Source: Hyalangium ruber (GTDB lineage Bacteria > Myxococcota > Myxococcia > Myxococcales > Myxococcaceae). Taken from it: a DNA stretch of 64,000 nt. The DNA lies in contig NZ_JAXIVS010000022.1 of assembly GCF_034259325.1 (NCBI RefSeq), positions 62,001 through 126,000 on the forward strand, given 5' to 3'. A program made the position numbers and the translations under genes. Shown here piece by piece: positions 24,736 through 35,045 of this stretch (its first letter is position 1; each line of letters starts with the position of its first letter). The notes under the pieces were generated by a model. That model was not told the origin of the DNA. It worked only from the letters and a program-made list of their open reading frames with translations, and did not search any database.

Positions 24736-25656
24736 ATGTCCAAGCTGCCGGATTTCGAAGGGTTGGCGATGTTCGCCAAGGTCACGGAGGAGCGCTCCTT
24801 CGCTGCGGCGGCGCGAGCCCTGGGGGTCTCCGTGGCGACGGTGTCGCGCGGTGTCACGCGGCTGGAGGAGCGGCTCGGTGCGCGGCTCTTCAACCGGACC
24901 TCGCGCCAGCTGGCGCTGACGGAGTTCGGGCGGACCATCGCGGAGCGCGCCAGCCGCATCTATCGCGATGCCGAGGAACTCGAGGGCACCGTCCGGGAGC
25001 TCTCCGTTCGCCCCCGCGGTGTCGTCCGCCTGGCGGTGCCGATGTCGTTCGGGCTGCGCTGGGTGGCGCCAATCCTGCCGGACTTCTTCCGCGCCTATCC
25101 GGAGGTCTCGATCGATCTCCACCTGTCCGATGCGACGGTGGACCTCGTGGGGCAGGGCTTCGATGCGGCGCTCCGCATCGCCGTCATGCTGGACTCCTCG
25201 ATGGTGGCGCGACGGCTGTGTCCGGTGTCCCGCTTCATCGTCGCGGCGCCGAGCTACCTGAAGCGGCATGGCACTCCTCGGCACCCCCGGGAGCTGATCG
25301 GCCGGCCCTGCCTGGGCTACGCCTATCGTGCGCGGAGTGATGCCTGGCGCTTCGTCAACAAGGCTGGCGAGGAGGAGACCTTCACGCCGGCCGGCCCGCT
25401 GCGAGTGACCAATGCGGACGCCCTGGTGCCGACGATCCTCGCGGGACTCGCCATCGCCGAGCTGCCGGAGTTCATCGCCAGTGAGTACCTCCGGGATGGG
25501 CGGATGAAGACTCTCCTGTCGGACTGGACCGTGGCCACGGGCGGCCTCTACTTCGTGACCCCTTCGGCGCGCACGCGCCCCGCCAAGGTGGAGGTGCTCG
25601 CCAACTTCCTGGCGGAGCGGCTCTCGAAGCCCGCCTGGAGATGGCCTCCGTCCTGA
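24736..25656 (+). CDS. LysR-family transcriptional regulator
   Basis: A 306-residue regulator. Start ATG 24736 (a TTG two codons upstream is possible). The N-terminal HTH reads [20 protein letters not shown] then [31 protein letters not shown], the standard LysR layout; the rest is a LysR substrate-binding domain ([40 protein letters not shown]). Closest in style to the CrgA/YafC-like group often adjacent to SDR genes. Divergent from the SDR gene, which is its likely target. The 25657-25846 gap holds no gene. Confidence 0.93.
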   Translation: MSKLPDFEGLAMFAKVTEERSFAAAARALGVSVATVSRGVTRLEERLGARLFNRTSRQLALTEFGRTIAERASRIYRDAEELEGTVRELSVRPRGVVRLAVPMSFGLRWVAPILPDFFRAYPEVSIDLHLSDATVDLVGQGFDAALRIAVMLDSSMVARRLCPVSRFIVAAPSYLKRHGTPRHPRELIGRPCLGYAYRARSDAWRFVNKAGEEETFTPAGPLRVTNADALVPTILAGLAIAELPEFIASEYLRDGRMKTLLSDWTVATGGLYFVTPSARTRPAKVEVLANFLAERLSKPAWRWPPS

Positions 25657-25846
25657 CTTCGCCTCTCCCCTCCGGAGAGCGGTTACGCCGGGGCAAGCGG
25701 GGTCGGTTCTACCGGTGCTGCGCTGGCCGCCGACGCGGCGGCGCGCCCACATTACAAGCGTCGCGCCTCTCAGCGTCACCGATAACACCTGCCGACCCCT
25801 CGCCCCTCAACACCCTACGGCCTGGGGTGTCCCTCACTCCCGGGCA

Positions 25847-26470
25847 TCATCTCCGCCGATTCGAGAGGAGCACTGGGCGTTTGGGAAGGTGGCGCAGCCC
25901 CATCCAGACGAGAGAGGAGATATGCGCGGCAACCTCCTCGACAGGCGGCTTGCGCACACCCGTCCACCACTGTCCGACGAAGGTGACCATGCCGACCAGG
26001 GCATGGGCGTAGATCGGCGCCACCTTGGGATCGTAGCCCGCGGCCTTGAACGAGGTGACGAAGATATGACCGACGCGCTCGGCCACATCATTGAGCAGCG
26101 ACGACATCCCACCGCGAGCAGAGGTCACAGGTGTGTCGTGAGCGAGGACGGCAAAGCCATCGGGGTGCTCCTTCACATACGTCAGAAACGCGATGGCTGC
26201 CTGTTCGACGCGTTCACGGGAACTGCCCACCGCGATGGCCTCGGCGACGCGCCTGACCACGTACTCCATCTCACGGTCTACGATGACTGCGTACAGGCCC
26301 TCCTTGCCACCGAAGTGCTCGTAGATGACGGGCTTGGAGACCTTCGCCACCTCGGCGATTTCCTCGACCGAAGCCGCCTCGTAGCCGCGTCGGGCAAAGA
26401 CAGAGCGTCCGACGTCGATGAGCTGGGCGCGTCGAGCAGAGGCAGGGAGACGTTGAGCACGGCTGGCCAT
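25847..26470 (-). CDS. TetR/AcrR-family transcriptional repressor
   Basis: A 207-residue regulator starting at ATG 26470. N-terminal HTH: RRAQLIDVGRSVFARRGYEA then SVEEIAEVAKVSKPVIYEHF and GGKEGLYAVIVDRE, a full TetR_N domain; the C-terminal ligand domain is helical. It is divergent from the S15-like hydrolase gene, and the intergenic region contains two perfect palindromes suited to a TetR dimer, so it probably represses the hydrolase gene and itself. The ligand is unknown. Confidence 0.93.
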   Translation of the reverse strand: MASRAQRLPASARRAQLIDVGRSVFARRGYEAASVEEIAEVAKVSKPVIYEHFGGKEGLYAVIVDREMEYVVRRVAEAIAVGSSRERVEQAAIAFLTYVKEHPDGFAVLAHDTPVTSARGGMSSLLNDVAERVGHIFVTSFKAAGYDPKVAPIYAHALVGMVTFVGQWWTGVRKPPVEEVAAHISSLVWMGLRHLPKRPVLLSNRRR

Positions 26471-26570
26471 CGAAGAGCACTCTAGTACACACGCTCCGAC
26501 CCTGCTCCGCCTTTCCCCCGTGCGGCTCGCAGCGCGTTCCTGATGAACGCCCGAGGGTTCTCTTAGCAAC

Positions 26571-26637
26571 CTACGCCAACGTAGTTTTGGCACGCGTTCA
26601 TGCCGCTCGGGTTTGACAATGAATCTACGCTTGCGTA
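26571..26637. promoter_or_regulatory. Paired operator palindromes and promoter between TetR and hydrolase genes
   Basis: CTACG-CCAA-CGTAG at 26571-26584 and TACGC-TT-GCGTA at 26626-26637 share the TACG core. A TTGACA at 26613-26618 suggests a rightward -35 element whose -10 would overlap the second palindrome, a repressor layout. A third, partial copy (GGCGTAGG) follows at 26648. Confidence 0.65.
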
Positions 26638-26765
26638 ACCTCCGCAGGCGTAGGTTTCGAGACGAGCTGGCCGCGCTCGATGGCGGAGCGCACCCACCGT
26701 GCCCGTCACACTGCGGCCCCCATCGATTCAACGCGGTCCCCAGTCCCCCATGCCGGAGGTGCGCT

Positions 26766-28337
26766 TTGTCCTGGTTGCGTGCGTTCGCTGTGTCCGTGGT
26801 TTTGTTGCTGTGCGTGGCCGCCGGTCCTGCGTCGGCGTCCTCTTCGTTCCAGGTCGTCAACTTCCCCACGCGGGATGGAGTGACCCTGACGGGCAACGTC
26901 TTCACGCCCGATACGACAGGGAAGCACCCGGCAATCATCTTCATCACCAGTTGGGCGCTGCCCAGCGTGGAGTACTACGTACAGGCGCAGCGGTTCGCCG
27001 ATGCCGGGTACGTCGTGGTCTCGTACACCCCCCGAGGCTTCTGGTCATCGGGGGGCACCATCGACACGGCTGGCCCCAAGGACATCGGCGACCTGAGCGA
27101 AATCATCAACTGGACGATTGCCAATACTCCCACGGATCCGACTCGCATCGGTGCGGCGGGCGTGTCCTATGGCGCGGGCATGGCGTTGATCGGCTCGGCC
27201 TTTGACTCACGTATCCGTGCCGTGGCCGCGCTGAGCTGCTGGACGGATCTCACGTACTCGCTGTTCTCGAACCAGACGCGCCATCTGCAGAGCGCCGGGC
27301 TGCTGTGGCTCTCGGCGGAGTTGACCGGACAGCCCTCGGCGGAGCTGCAGCAGGCCCTCTCGAACTTCTTCGACAACCAGAACCTGGACAGCGTCATCGC
27401 CTACGCGCAGGTGCGCAGCGCCGCGACGTACCTGAATCGCATCAACACGAACCGTCCGGCCATCCTCATGGCCAACGCCTACGGCGACACCTTCTTCGGG
27501 CCGAATCAGCTCGCCGACTTCTTCACCCGGCTGACGGGGCCGAAGCGGCTCGAGCTCCGTCCGGGTGACCACGCCATCGCCGAGCTGACCGGCATCATCG
27601 GCCTGCCCAATGACGCCTGGACGAGCACGCGTCGCTGGTTCGACCAGTACCTGCGCGGCGTGGACACGGGCATCGCCTCGGAGAACCCGGTTCAGCTCCA
27701 GCTCCGGGGCCAGAGCACCTATGAGTCGTACCCGTCGTGGAGCGCCGTCTCGACGAGCACCGCGCGCTACAACCTGAGCGAGATTCACTGGTGGAGCAAC
27801 GAGGGAGACCTCATGACGGGCTCGCAGACGGGCTGGAGCAAGACGATTCTCGCGGGCGATGACACCGTCGCCAACGGAGGCGTGGTGCTGCTGACGAACG
27901 GCGCGGAGGCCATCACGGGTGAACCGCCCACTGCGTGGATTCCAGCGGTGGACCGGTCGAATGCGGCAGTCTGGCAGTCGGACTGGCTGACGAGCCCGCG
28001 ACGCGTGCGCGGTACCCCGCACCTGCGCCTGACCGTCACTCCGGGTAGCTCCGGTCAGACGACGGTCCTCGCCTACCTCTACGACACGGACTGGGGAGGG
28101 ACGGGGAGCCTCGTCACACACGTCGCGGTCACGCTCCGAGACGCCGTTGCTGGCCAGCCCTACGCCGTGGACGTGGACTTCCTTTCGACTGCCTATGACA
28201 TTCCGAGCGGCCATCGCCTCTCGCTCGTCCTCGACACCGTCGATCCGCTCTACGCGGACAAGGCGCCAGCCTTCTCCACGGTGCGGTTCTCCTCGCCGTC
28301 GAGCAGCCCGTCCTATGTGTCTCTGCCACTGAAGTGA
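26766..28337 (+). CDS. Secreted CocE/PepX-like alpha/beta hydrolase (S15 family)
   Basis: A 523-residue exported serine hydrolase. TTG start at 26766 has GGAGG six bases upstream and opens the signal peptide SWLRAFAVSVVLLLCVAAG ending ASASS. The alpha/beta-hydrolase core carries the nucleophile in GVSYGAG (Ser about 134), Asp in NAYGDTFF (about 241) and His in PGDHAIAE (about 268). From about residue 310 a C-terminal jelly-roll domain of the X-Pro dipeptidyl-peptidase type follows (SPRRVRGTPHLRLTVTPGSS). Substrates could be peptides or esters. Divergent TetR and palindromes in the promoter imply repression. A separate lipoprotein gene follows after 31 bp. Confidence 0.88.
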   Translation: MSWLRAFAVSVVLLLCVAAGPASASSSFQVVNFPTRDGVTLTGNVFTPDTTGKHPAIIFITSWALPSVEYYVQAQRFADAGYVVVSYTPRGFWSSGGTIDTAGPKDIGDLSEIINWTIANTPTDPTRIGAAGVSYGAGMALIGSAFDSRIRAVAALSCWTDLTYSLFSNQTRHLQSAGLLWLSAELTGQPSAELQQALSNFFDNQNLDSVIAYAQVRSAATYLNRINTNRPAILMANAYGDTFFGPNQLADFFTRLTGPKRLELRPGDHAIAELTGIIGLPNDAWTSTRRWFDQYLRGVDTGIASENPVQLQLRGQSTYESYPSWSAVSTSTARYNLSEIHWWSNEGDLMTGSQTGWSKTILAGDDTVANGGVVLLTNGAEAITGEPPTAWIPAVDRSNAAVWQSDWLTSPRRVRGTPHLRLTVTPGSSGQTTVLAYLYDTDWGGTGSLVTHVAVTLRDAVAGQPYAVDVDFLSTAYDIPSGHRLSLVLDTVDPLYADKAPAFSTVRFSSPSSSPSYVSLPLK

Positions 28338-28368
28338 GACGAGGCGCTGTCGGCACATCTGGTGGATC

Positions 28369-29796
28369 ATGATCACAGTACGTGCGAGTCGTTGTTCGCC
28401 CTCGTGGGTTCTCTTCCTGGCGCTCTCTGTCGCGGGACCGCTCACTGGCTGCAGCGCGTCGTCGTCGGAGCCTCCGTCCGAGGAGACTCCGCTCCCCGAG
28501 GAGGAGAAGCCGCCACTACCAGTCCCTTCGTTCAGTTGGGGCGGCGGCACGGACACTGGCACGCTCGTAGGCAACCTGTGGACCCCCGGGCGTGACGCGA
28601 CGGGGCTCGTGAACCAGGCGTCTTGGGCGCTCGTGCCCAAGGGGCGGTGGATCGAGGTCGCGGGAACGCCGCTCACCTCGCTCGACGCGGAGCTCAAGGC
28701 GGCGCTCCCTGGCCACCGGGATCTCGGCTCCCAGGGGCTCGCTGGTGTCATCAACGCCTACTCCGGCGTGGCTGTCGACGCGCCTCATGCCCGCTGGTGG
28801 GCCTTCGGCGGCGGACACGCCGACAGCTCCAACAACGGCCTCTACCGCTTCGACATGGCGCAGATGCGCTGGAGCATCGAGCAGCTCCCCGATAACTCGG
28901 CGAACTGGGCGGGTGCCAACTACGTCGACCCGTACAGCTACTACCCCCCCGCCGCGGGGTACGCCCGGGCGCACCCTGACAGCGACGTCTTCTGGGATGA
29001 GTTCTTCGATCCAGACCGGCCCGCCGCCTCGACCGGCAACCCCGTGGCCCGCCACACGTACAACGGGCTCATCTACAACCCGGACCTCCAGGAGGTGGCC
29101 TTTGGCGTCCGGCGGATGTGGCGCTACAGCCTGCGCACCCGGACCTGGAAGCGCCACACCCCCTTCAACACTCCAGGGGCCACCTACAGCGGGGAGACCG
29201 GATATGGCGGCGCGGCCGGCTGGACGTTCTGGGACGAGGTGACGCACCGCTACTTCTTTGGCCCCACGGAGAACTACAACTATTCGCGGTGGTGGTCCTT
29301 CGACACCGACGACCAGTCCTGGAAATGGGAGGTGGTCACCCCTCCTGCATGGTTCTTCGCCCAGATGGTCCGGGTCGATCGCAAGCTGGTGAGCTTCCCC
29401 AACCCGCAGTCGGCCTACGGGACCTTCCCTCCGAGACTGGTCACGTACGATCTGGACACGACGAAATGGGAGACCTTGCTCCTGGAGAGCAACCTCGAAC
29501 TCTCACGCTGCTACAGCGAATACTTCGAGGGGATGATCCTCACCTACGTGGCATCGCGTCAGCGCTACGTCGCCGCGTTCCGGTACGACGGGGATGGGGA
29601 TGGGGCGTTCGAGTACCGAACCTTCGAGATCGACCCGGGTACCCTCGAGCTCCGCGAGGCACCGGAATACGAGGCCGGCGCGTTCGGCGGTTGGCACGAC
29701 CTCGTCAAGAACCGCTTCTTCTACCTGGCGACGCTCGATGCCCTCATCTACGTGCGCAAGGGAGAGGAGAACCTGCGAGTCTTCCGGCTCCCCTGA
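28369..29796 (+). CDS. Kelch-like beta-propeller lipoprotein
   Basis: A 475-residue predicted lipoprotein with signal peptide and lipobox LTGC, a Pro/Glu-rich stalk (residues about 30-52), then repeats of a galactose-oxidase/kelch style: RWWAFGGGHADSSNNGLYRF, VAFGVRRMWRYSLRTRTWKR, RYFFGPTENYNYSRWWSFDT. The G-G-H and W-F-D spacing suggests a propeller. Asp/Gly-rich loop DGDGDGAF near 405 may bind calcium. It lies 31 bp after the hydrolase stop and may share its transcript. No enzyme motif recognised. Confidence 0.8.
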   Translation: MITVRASRCSPSWVLFLALSVAGPLTGCSASSSEPPSEETPLPEEEKPPLPVPSFSWGGGTDTGTLVGNLWTPGRDATGLVNQASWALVPKGRWIEVAGTPLTSLDAELKAALPGHRDLGSQGLAGVINAYSGVAVDAPHARWWAFGGGHADSSNNGLYRFDMAQMRWSIEQLPDNSANWAGANYVDPYSYYPPAAGYARAHPDSDVFWDEFFDPDRPAASTGNPVARHTYNGLIYNPDLQEVAFGVRRMWRYSLRTRTWKRHTPFNTPGATYSGETGYGGAAGWTFWDEVTHRYFFGPTENYNYSRWWSFDTDDQSWKWEVVTPPAWFFAQMVRVDRKLVSFPNPQSAYGTFPPRLVTYDLDTTKWETLLLESNLELSRCYSEYFEGMILTYVASRQRYVAAFRYDGDGDGAFEYRTFEIDPGTLELREAPEYEAGAFGGWHDLVKNRFFYLATLDALIYVRKGEENLRVFRLP

Positions 29797-29956
29797 GCCA
29801 TGAGGTGAGAACGAGAAGTCCTGGCATGACTTTTTTTACCGATTTCTGGGATGTCCGGTCGGCTCGTCCCCTCTTTGTACTGGGCCCCTCCTCGCGCCTG
29901 TCTTCCGCGAAGCCTGGAGCCGCCCATGACTCAGGTGACGAACTCCGGAGGAATCG

Positions 29957-31774
29957 ATGAAGAACAGGCCAGGAATTGTCATGCTCGCCGCCTCGCTGGC
30001 GCTGACGCAGGCGTGTGGCACGAATGAGCAGCAGCCGCGGTCATCCGCGGTTCCCACCACGCAGGTGGAGACGCTCAGGACGGAGGACTCCGCCCGCGAG
30101 GATGAGTCCTTCGATGCGCTGTTTCAGGAGGCTGGCGAGGAGTTCGAGGTGCCGCCCGCGCTCCTGAAGTCCCTGTCCTTCGTGCAGACGCGCTACCAGA
30201 TGGTGGAGGGCGCCGAGGAGTTCGAGGGCCGCCCGGCCGTCCACGGAATGATGGCACTCACGAGGACGCAGCTCGAGGAGGGCGCGAAGCGGGCCGGCGT
30301 CACGGCGGAGCAGGCGAGGACCGACGCGCGCTCCCACGTCCGTGCGGCGGCGGCGCTGCTGTCGCGCCACGCGGATGCGCTGAAGGTGAATCGCACGCTG
30401 GCAGCGAGCTGGGCACCGGCGGTGGCCGAGGTGTCCGGCATCCAGGACGAGGAGGGCCGTCGCAGCTTCGTTCACAACGAGGTCTTCCGGGTGGCCCGCC
30501 TGGGAGTCGGGACGCTCTCGAAGGAGTGGGCCACGAGTGGACAGGGCCTGGCCGAGGAGAAGCTGGAGCAGCAGCCCCAGGCGCTCGCCGGTCCGGACTA
30601 CGCACCAGCCGTGTGGCGGCCCTCGTCCAACTTCAACGCCCGGCCCATGGGGGTGAAGATGGTGGTCATCCACACCTGTGAGAGCAGCTACTCGGGGTGC
30701 TGGAGCTGGCTGACCAACACCAGCTCGCAGGTGAGCGCGCACTACGTGGTGCGCGAGGACGGCGGGGAGATCAGCCAGCTCGTGCGCGAAGGGAGCCGAG
30801 CGTGGCACATCGGCGCCACCTACCAGTGCAGCAACAACAGCGGGATGGAGTGCGGCCTGAACGGGAGAAGCTCCAACGACTTCACCGTGGGCATCGAGCA
30901 CGGCGGGTATGCGTCGACGGTGAACTGGCCGGTGGGGCAGATCGACGCCTCGGCCCGGCTGCTGTGCGACATCACGCGTGACCACGGGATTCCACGCGAC
31001 CGTTACCACGTGGTGGGGCACGGCAAGCTCCAGCCGTACGACCGCACGGATCCCGGCGCCAACTGGCCCTGGACGGACTACCTCCACCGGGCCAATGCGC
31101 ACTGCGGCACGGCGTGCGTGCTGATGGGGGACATCAAGGCGAAGTACGACGCGGTGAACGGCCCTGTGTTGCTGGGCAGGTGCCAGGCCGGCGAGCTTTC
31201 CACACCAGACGGAGTGGGCCGCTACAACCACTTCGAGCGCGGCAGCATCTACTGGACGCCGACGCTGGGCGCCCACGTGGTCGTGGGGCAGATCCGCATC
31301 AAGTGGGAGCAGCTGGGCTGGGAGCGCAGTGTGCTGGGCTACCCTCTCACCGACGAGCTGACGACGCCGGACGGGCGCGGCCGCTACAACCACTTCCAGA
31401 ATGGCAGCATCTACTGGACCCAGGAGCTGGGAGCCTGGGAAGTGCATGGCAACATCCGGGCCAAGTGGGAGCAGTTGGGCTGGGAGCGCAGCGTGCTGGG
31501 CTACCCGCTGACGGACGAGACGACGACGCCGGATGGGGTGGGCCGCTTCAACCACTTCCAGAATGGCAGCATCTACTGGACGCCGACGACGGGAGCCCAC
31601 GAGGTGCATGGCCCCATCCGAGCCAAGTGGGAGTCTCTTGGCTGGGAGAGAAGCGCGCTGGGCTATCCGGTGCGCGACGAGTACGCCGTCACCGGTGGGC
31701 GAGAGAGTGAATTCCAGAAGGGCTTCCTCACGCTCAACACCGCCACCAACACCGTCACGGTCCGCATGAAGTAG
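29957..31774 (+). CDS. N-acetylmuramoyl-L-alanine amidase lipoprotein with LGFP repeats
   Basis: A 605-residue exported lipoprotein (lipobox LTQAC; GGAGG before ATG 29957). Residues about 218-385 form an amidase_2/PGRP-like domain that cleaves the lactyl-amide bond of peptidoglycan: zinc ligands in MVVIHTCES (His), [16 protein letters not shown] (His and Asp/Cys position) and NARPM near the start. Residues about 388-578 contain three LGFP-type repeats with 54-residue spacing (RYNHF-x2-[21 protein letters not shown]), which in other bacteria help cell-wall attachment. The region before the amidase is helical (SLT-like [18 protein letters not shown]) and may be a degenerate lytic or docking segment. 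Confidence 0.9.
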   Translation: MKNRPGIVMLAASLALTQACGTNEQQPRSSAVPTTQVETLRTEDSAREDESFDALFQEAGEEFEVPPALLKSLSFVQTRYQMVEGAEEFEGRPAVHGMMALTRTQLEEGAKRAGVTAEQARTDARSHVRAAAALLSRHADALKVNRTLAASWAPAVAEVSGIQDEEGRRSFVHNEVFRVARLGVGTLSKEWATSGQGLAEEKLEQQPQALAGPDYAPAVWRPSSNFNARPMGVKMVVIHTCESSYSGCWSWLTNTSSQVSAHYVVREDGGEISQLVREGSRAWHIGATYQCSNNSGMECGLNGRSSNDFTVGIEHGGYASTVNWPVGQIDASARLLCDITRDHGIPRDRYHVVGHGKLQPYDRTDPGANWPWTDYLHRANAHCGTACVLMGDIKAKYDAVNGPVLLGRCQAGELSTPDGVGRYNHFERGSIYWTPTLGAHVVVGQIRIKWEQLGWERSVLGYPLTDELTTPDGRGRYNHFQNGSIYWTQELGAWEVHGNIRAKWEQLGWERSVLGYPLTDETTTPDGVGRFNHFQNGSIYWTPTTGAHEVHGPIRAKWESLGWERSALGYPVRDEYAVTGGRESEFQKGFLTLNTATNTVTVRMK

Positions 31775-31860
31775 CAATCTCCCCTCCCCTCCATGGCTGG
31801 GCTTCTGGGAATGGAGGCGGCGGCCTACGGGGCAGGAGACTTCCTGAGCTGCCCACTCCG

Positions 31861-33867
31861 TCAGCGCACCCGGAACAGGGTGTCCGCCACCAGGACGTGC
31901 CAGGCTCCGTCCACCCACAGGGCGCGGCCTGGCACGGGGCCCAGGTCCAGCAGGGTCCCATCCGCCTGGCTCACGTGCAGGTGCTCGCCGGTACGGACAG
32001 CGATCTGTCCCTCCGGGCCGAGCGCTGCCACGGTGCTTGGAGTACCGAAGTCGGAGACCTTCCGCGTCTCACCGAGCGGGCTGCGCAACCACACCTGGAG
32101 CTGTCCCGCCCCGCTCGGGGCGGTATAGGCCACCCAGCCCCCGTTCACCGCATAGTCGATGCCCGGCTGCGGCCCCAAAAAAGACGCCTGGGCGCGCGGC
32201 TGCGTGAGGAGCGTCTCCTGTTCTCCGGTGTGGAGGGCAATCACGAACGTCTGCGAGGCGACCAGGTGCTTGCGGTAGACGACGAGCGTCCCGTCCGTGA
32301 CCGGGTACGTGTTCCACGTCGTGGCGTCCGGGTCATTCGTCAGGCGCCGCGTCACGCCGTCCTGAAAGGTGTGGATGTCGTATCCGAGGCCCCAGAACGC
32401 AACGAAGCCGTTCCGGGCAACATCGTTGAAACTGTTCGCGCCCTGCCCAACGGACACCGTGGCGCCGGTCGCGAAGTTCCGCAGCATCAGCTCATCGCCT
32501 GGGTAGTGCGACCAGAGGGCATGGTCTCTCGCTGCCTTGACCCACACGAGTGCCTTGTCCGGATCCAGCTCAATGAGGGAGCCCTGGCGATACTCATACA
32601 GCCGCCGGGTCGAATCGTCGGTCCAGAAGGAGAAGAGCACTCCGGAGGAGATGAGCTGAGCGTCCCCGACTCTCCTCCCCTCGGGAACGGGAACCGGGGT
32701 GTCCTGGCCCGAGGACCGGTGGCGCACCACCAGGCCGGTGTCATTGCCGAGGGCGCTTCCCCCGGTGGCGTAGAGGAGGCGGGAATCATCCACGTCCACG
32801 AGCTGTCCGGGGACGGTGGCGACCCGCTCCAGGGAGGGGCTCGTCACGACGAGCACGGTCTGTCGCTGCGAGGTGAGCTGGCCCAGAGAGTCCTCCGCGA
32901 TGAACTCCAGTTGCAAGCGCCTGTCCGTGAACGAGGAGAGGTCTACGCTCGCATCGAGCGTCCCGATGCCCTCCGCCACGGACACGGACTCGTACTGCCC
33001 GGCGACCCGAGCCACCAACTTGCACTCCGTCGCGTCATCCGCGCATGTCGCGCGGAGACGCTGGGTGGTGGAGGAGAGAGCGACCTGCCATGAGGCCGGC
33101 TCAGCCACCTCCAGATGGGGAGGACGATCGAGCACGAACGTCGCCGGAGTGACGAGGCTGTTTCCCCGGCTATCCGTGACCACGATCTCCAACGGGTGCT
33201 GCCCCGGGCTCAGCGGACCGAGGTCCAAGGTGCCCACGAGGTTGCCGGAGTTGTACGTGAGGGGTGTCTGTCGGTCCGTTCCAGGAATGCGTGCGACCGC
33301 GCTGGCCTCATAGGTCGACCAGACGGTAGCGCGGACGGAGAGGTGCTCCCCCGTCACCACGCCCTCGCACGCCCACATGGGCCTGAGCCTCACCTTGCAT
33401 GCGGGCGCGAGGAGCTCCGTGCGCAGGTGTTCGGTGGGGCGGGGCGAGACCGTGAGCGACAGCCTCGCCGAGCGGCTCGGGTCTGCGATGGAGGTCGCCT
33501 CCACGACGACCGTCCCGGTGAAGGTGCTGTCCGCGAAGAACAAGGCATCCGTGGAGCTGCCGTAGGGCGTGGCGGGCGCGAACCGTCCCGGACCTTGAAC
33601 GAGGCTCCAGGTGACGCCACGGTGCGTCGCCCCGAGACCTTGGACACGCGCGGTGAGGCCCGCAGTCTCTCCCGGTGCCAGGGTCGTAGGGGCCGCCGCG
33701 ATGAGCACGCCCGTCACGTTGGGAGGGGTGGTGGGGGGCGGCTCGGGCGGCTCGGGCGGAGCGGTGGGGGGCAGCTCGGGCGGTGGGGCACCGTCGTCAC
33801 TGGCAGCGCGGCAGGCAACGAAGAGCGCTGCGGCCAGCAGCATCCAGGGGAACGGAAAGCGTCGCAT
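31861..33867 (-). CDS. Surface lipoprotein with Ig-like and beta-propeller regions
   Basis: A 668-residue predicted lipoprotein; ATG 33867 follows GGAGAAG and gives lipobox LFVAC. A Pro-rich spacer (PPELPPTAPPEPPEPPP) leads to a BIG2-like Ig domain (TGLTARVQGLGATHRGVTWS), further Ig-like strands to about residue 330, then a C-terminal half with repeating WD/TolB-like blades (LLYATGGSALGNDTGLVVRH, YRQGSLIELDPDKALVWVKA, VVYRKHLVASQTFVIALHTG). No catalytic motif. Convergent with the amidase gene, 86 bp apart. Likely a cell-surface binding protein; ligand unknown. Confidence 0.8.
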   Translation of the reverse strand: MRRFPFPWMLLAAALFVACRAASDDGAPPPELPPTAPPEPPEPPPTTPPNVTGVLIAAAPTTLAPGETAGLTARVQGLGATHRGVTWSLVQGPGRFAPATPYGSSTDALFFADSTFTGTVVVEATSIADPSRSARLSLTVSPRPTEHLRTELLAPACKVRLRPMWACEGVVTGEHLSVRATVWSTYEASAVARIPGTDRQTPLTYNSGNLVGTLDLGPLSPGQHPLEIVVTDSRGNSLVTPATFVLDRPPHLEVAEPASWQVALSSTTQRLRATCADDATECKLVARVAGQYESVSVAEGIGTLDASVDLSSFTDRRLQLEFIAEDSLGQLTSQRQTVLVVTSPSLERVATVPGQLVDVDDSRLLYATGGSALGNDTGLVVRHRSSGQDTPVPVPEGRRVGDAQLISSGVLFSFWTDDSTRRLYEYRQGSLIELDPDKALVWVKAARDHALWSHYPGDELMLRNFATGATVSVGQGANSFNDVARNGFVAFWGLGYDIHTFQDGVTRRLTNDPDATTWNTYPVTDGTLVVYRKHLVASQTFVIALHTGEQETLLTQPRAQASFLGPQPGIDYAVNGGWVAYTAPSGAGQLQVWLRSPLGETRKVSDFGTPSTVAALGPEGQIAVRTGEHLHVSQADGTLLDLGPVPGRALWVDGAWHVLVADTLFRVR

Positions 33868-33962
33868 GTCTTCTCCGGGCCCGGCCCCTCTCCTCACCCA
33901 GGCGCAGCGTAGCCAGTCAGGGAGGAGGCGTCTACGCAGTGTCCGCGCGGGCGTCCCCCAGA

Positions 33963-34967
33963 TCAATCCTTCGCGATATTCGCGAGGATCTTCGACCAGT
34001 GCTCGCGCATGGCCTCCCGGGCCTTCGCGTCCGGCAGCTTCTCCATGTGTACGTGGAGGGCGGCACCTCTCGCCTTGGACTCCAGGGTGAGCTGCAACGT
34101 GGCCGGCTTCGTCCAGCTGTCTGGCTGCCACGTCATGCGCAGGCGCTCTCCGGGCTTCACCACCCGCAGCTCTCCGCGCACGCCGGGGGCTCCGCGCCTC
34201 TTGGGAACCTCATAGCCCTTCCCCGGCTCGAACTTCAGCTTCGCGCCCGGACCCAGCCAGCGCTCCGCCTGCTTCGTGAGCAGGTCCCACAACTCGGGAG
34301 CGGTCATCGGCAGCGTGCGCACCACCCCCACCTGGAAACCCGTCGTGGCTGTCTCGCCCACCACCCGCTTGCCGCGAGCTTGCTCATACGCCACCGAGAT
34401 CGACTGCTGCCACCAGCCGGACTCGACCTCCCGGGCCACGAGCGCGACAAGCTCCTTGTGGTTCAGCTCGGCCGCCCCCGCTGCATCCAAGGCGCGCATC
34501 CAGGCCTTCCAATCCCGTCCGGTGGCCTCCTTCACGGCGCTGTCGGTCACACGTTCGGTGATGAGCGCCTTCTTCTTCGCGGCCGCGGGCTTCTTCCCGC
34601 CCGGGGCAAGCTCCGCGAGTCGCGCCTGCACCAACCGCTTCACCAGCTTCGCCGGCAGCGGCTCGTCGGGCAGGAAGGTGACGCCGCTTTTCGACGTGGC
34701 GTACCCTTCCAGCTCCGGCTTCAGTGCCGGCACCACACCGCCGCTGAACGGGTAGTAGCCACAGTGGCTCTTGAAGAACGCGAAGCCCGCCACGACGTCC
34801 CCATCGACCTTGAAGGCGGGCATCCGGTAGCTGATCGTCTCGGTTGCCCCTGGAAGCAGCTTGCGCAGTTGCTGGCGCAGCGCCCCTAGCGTCTTCCTCG
34901 CTACCGGGTCCTTCACGCTCGCCAGATATGCATCGATCGGCTGCTGTTCCTGCTTCTTCGTCGCCAT
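33963..34967 (-). CDS. DUF1801-AHSA1/SRPBCC fusion protein
   Basis: A 334-residue cytoplasmic protein. Residues 1-110 match a DUF1801/YdhG-type domain (IDAYLASVKDPVARKTLGAL, TISYRMPAFKVDGDVVAGFA, HCGYYPFSGGVV). A linker rich in Ala/Lys and a helical segment (DWKAWMRALDAAGAAELNHK, a DUF4287-like stretch) precede an activator-of-Hsp90-like START domain from about residue 195 (VVRTLPMTAPELWDLL, RLRMTWQPDSWTKPATLQLT). All three parts usually occur as separate small proteins; here they are one frame without interruption. Small hydrophobic ligand binding is the family theme; the actual role is unknown. Confidence 0.85.
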   Translation of the reverse strand: MATKKQEQQPIDAYLASVKDPVARKTLGALRQQLRKLLPGATETISYRMPAFKVDGDVVAGFAFFKSHCGYYPFSGGVVPALKPELEGYATSKSGVTFLPDEPLPAKLVKRLVQARLAELAPGGKKPAAAKKKALITERVTDSAVKEATGRDWKAWMRALDAAGAAELNHKELVALVAREVESGWWQQSISVAYEQARGKRVVGETATTGFQVGVVRTLPMTAPELWDLLTKQAERWLGPGAKLKFEPGKGYEVPKRRGAPGVRGELRVVKPGERLRMTWQPDSWTKPATLQLTLESKARGAALHVHMEKLPDAKAREAMREHWSKILANIAKD

Positions 34968-35045
34968 GCTCTTCGACCCCCTGAAGCGTTTCGCCCCGAC
35001 TCAACGGAACCGAGGCTTTGCCCACAGCGAAAACCGGAAACGGTC

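Noticed and set aside
25657-25846. Possible small gene between LysR and TetR
   Set aside because: Frames are short and lack ribosome sites; nothing recognisable.
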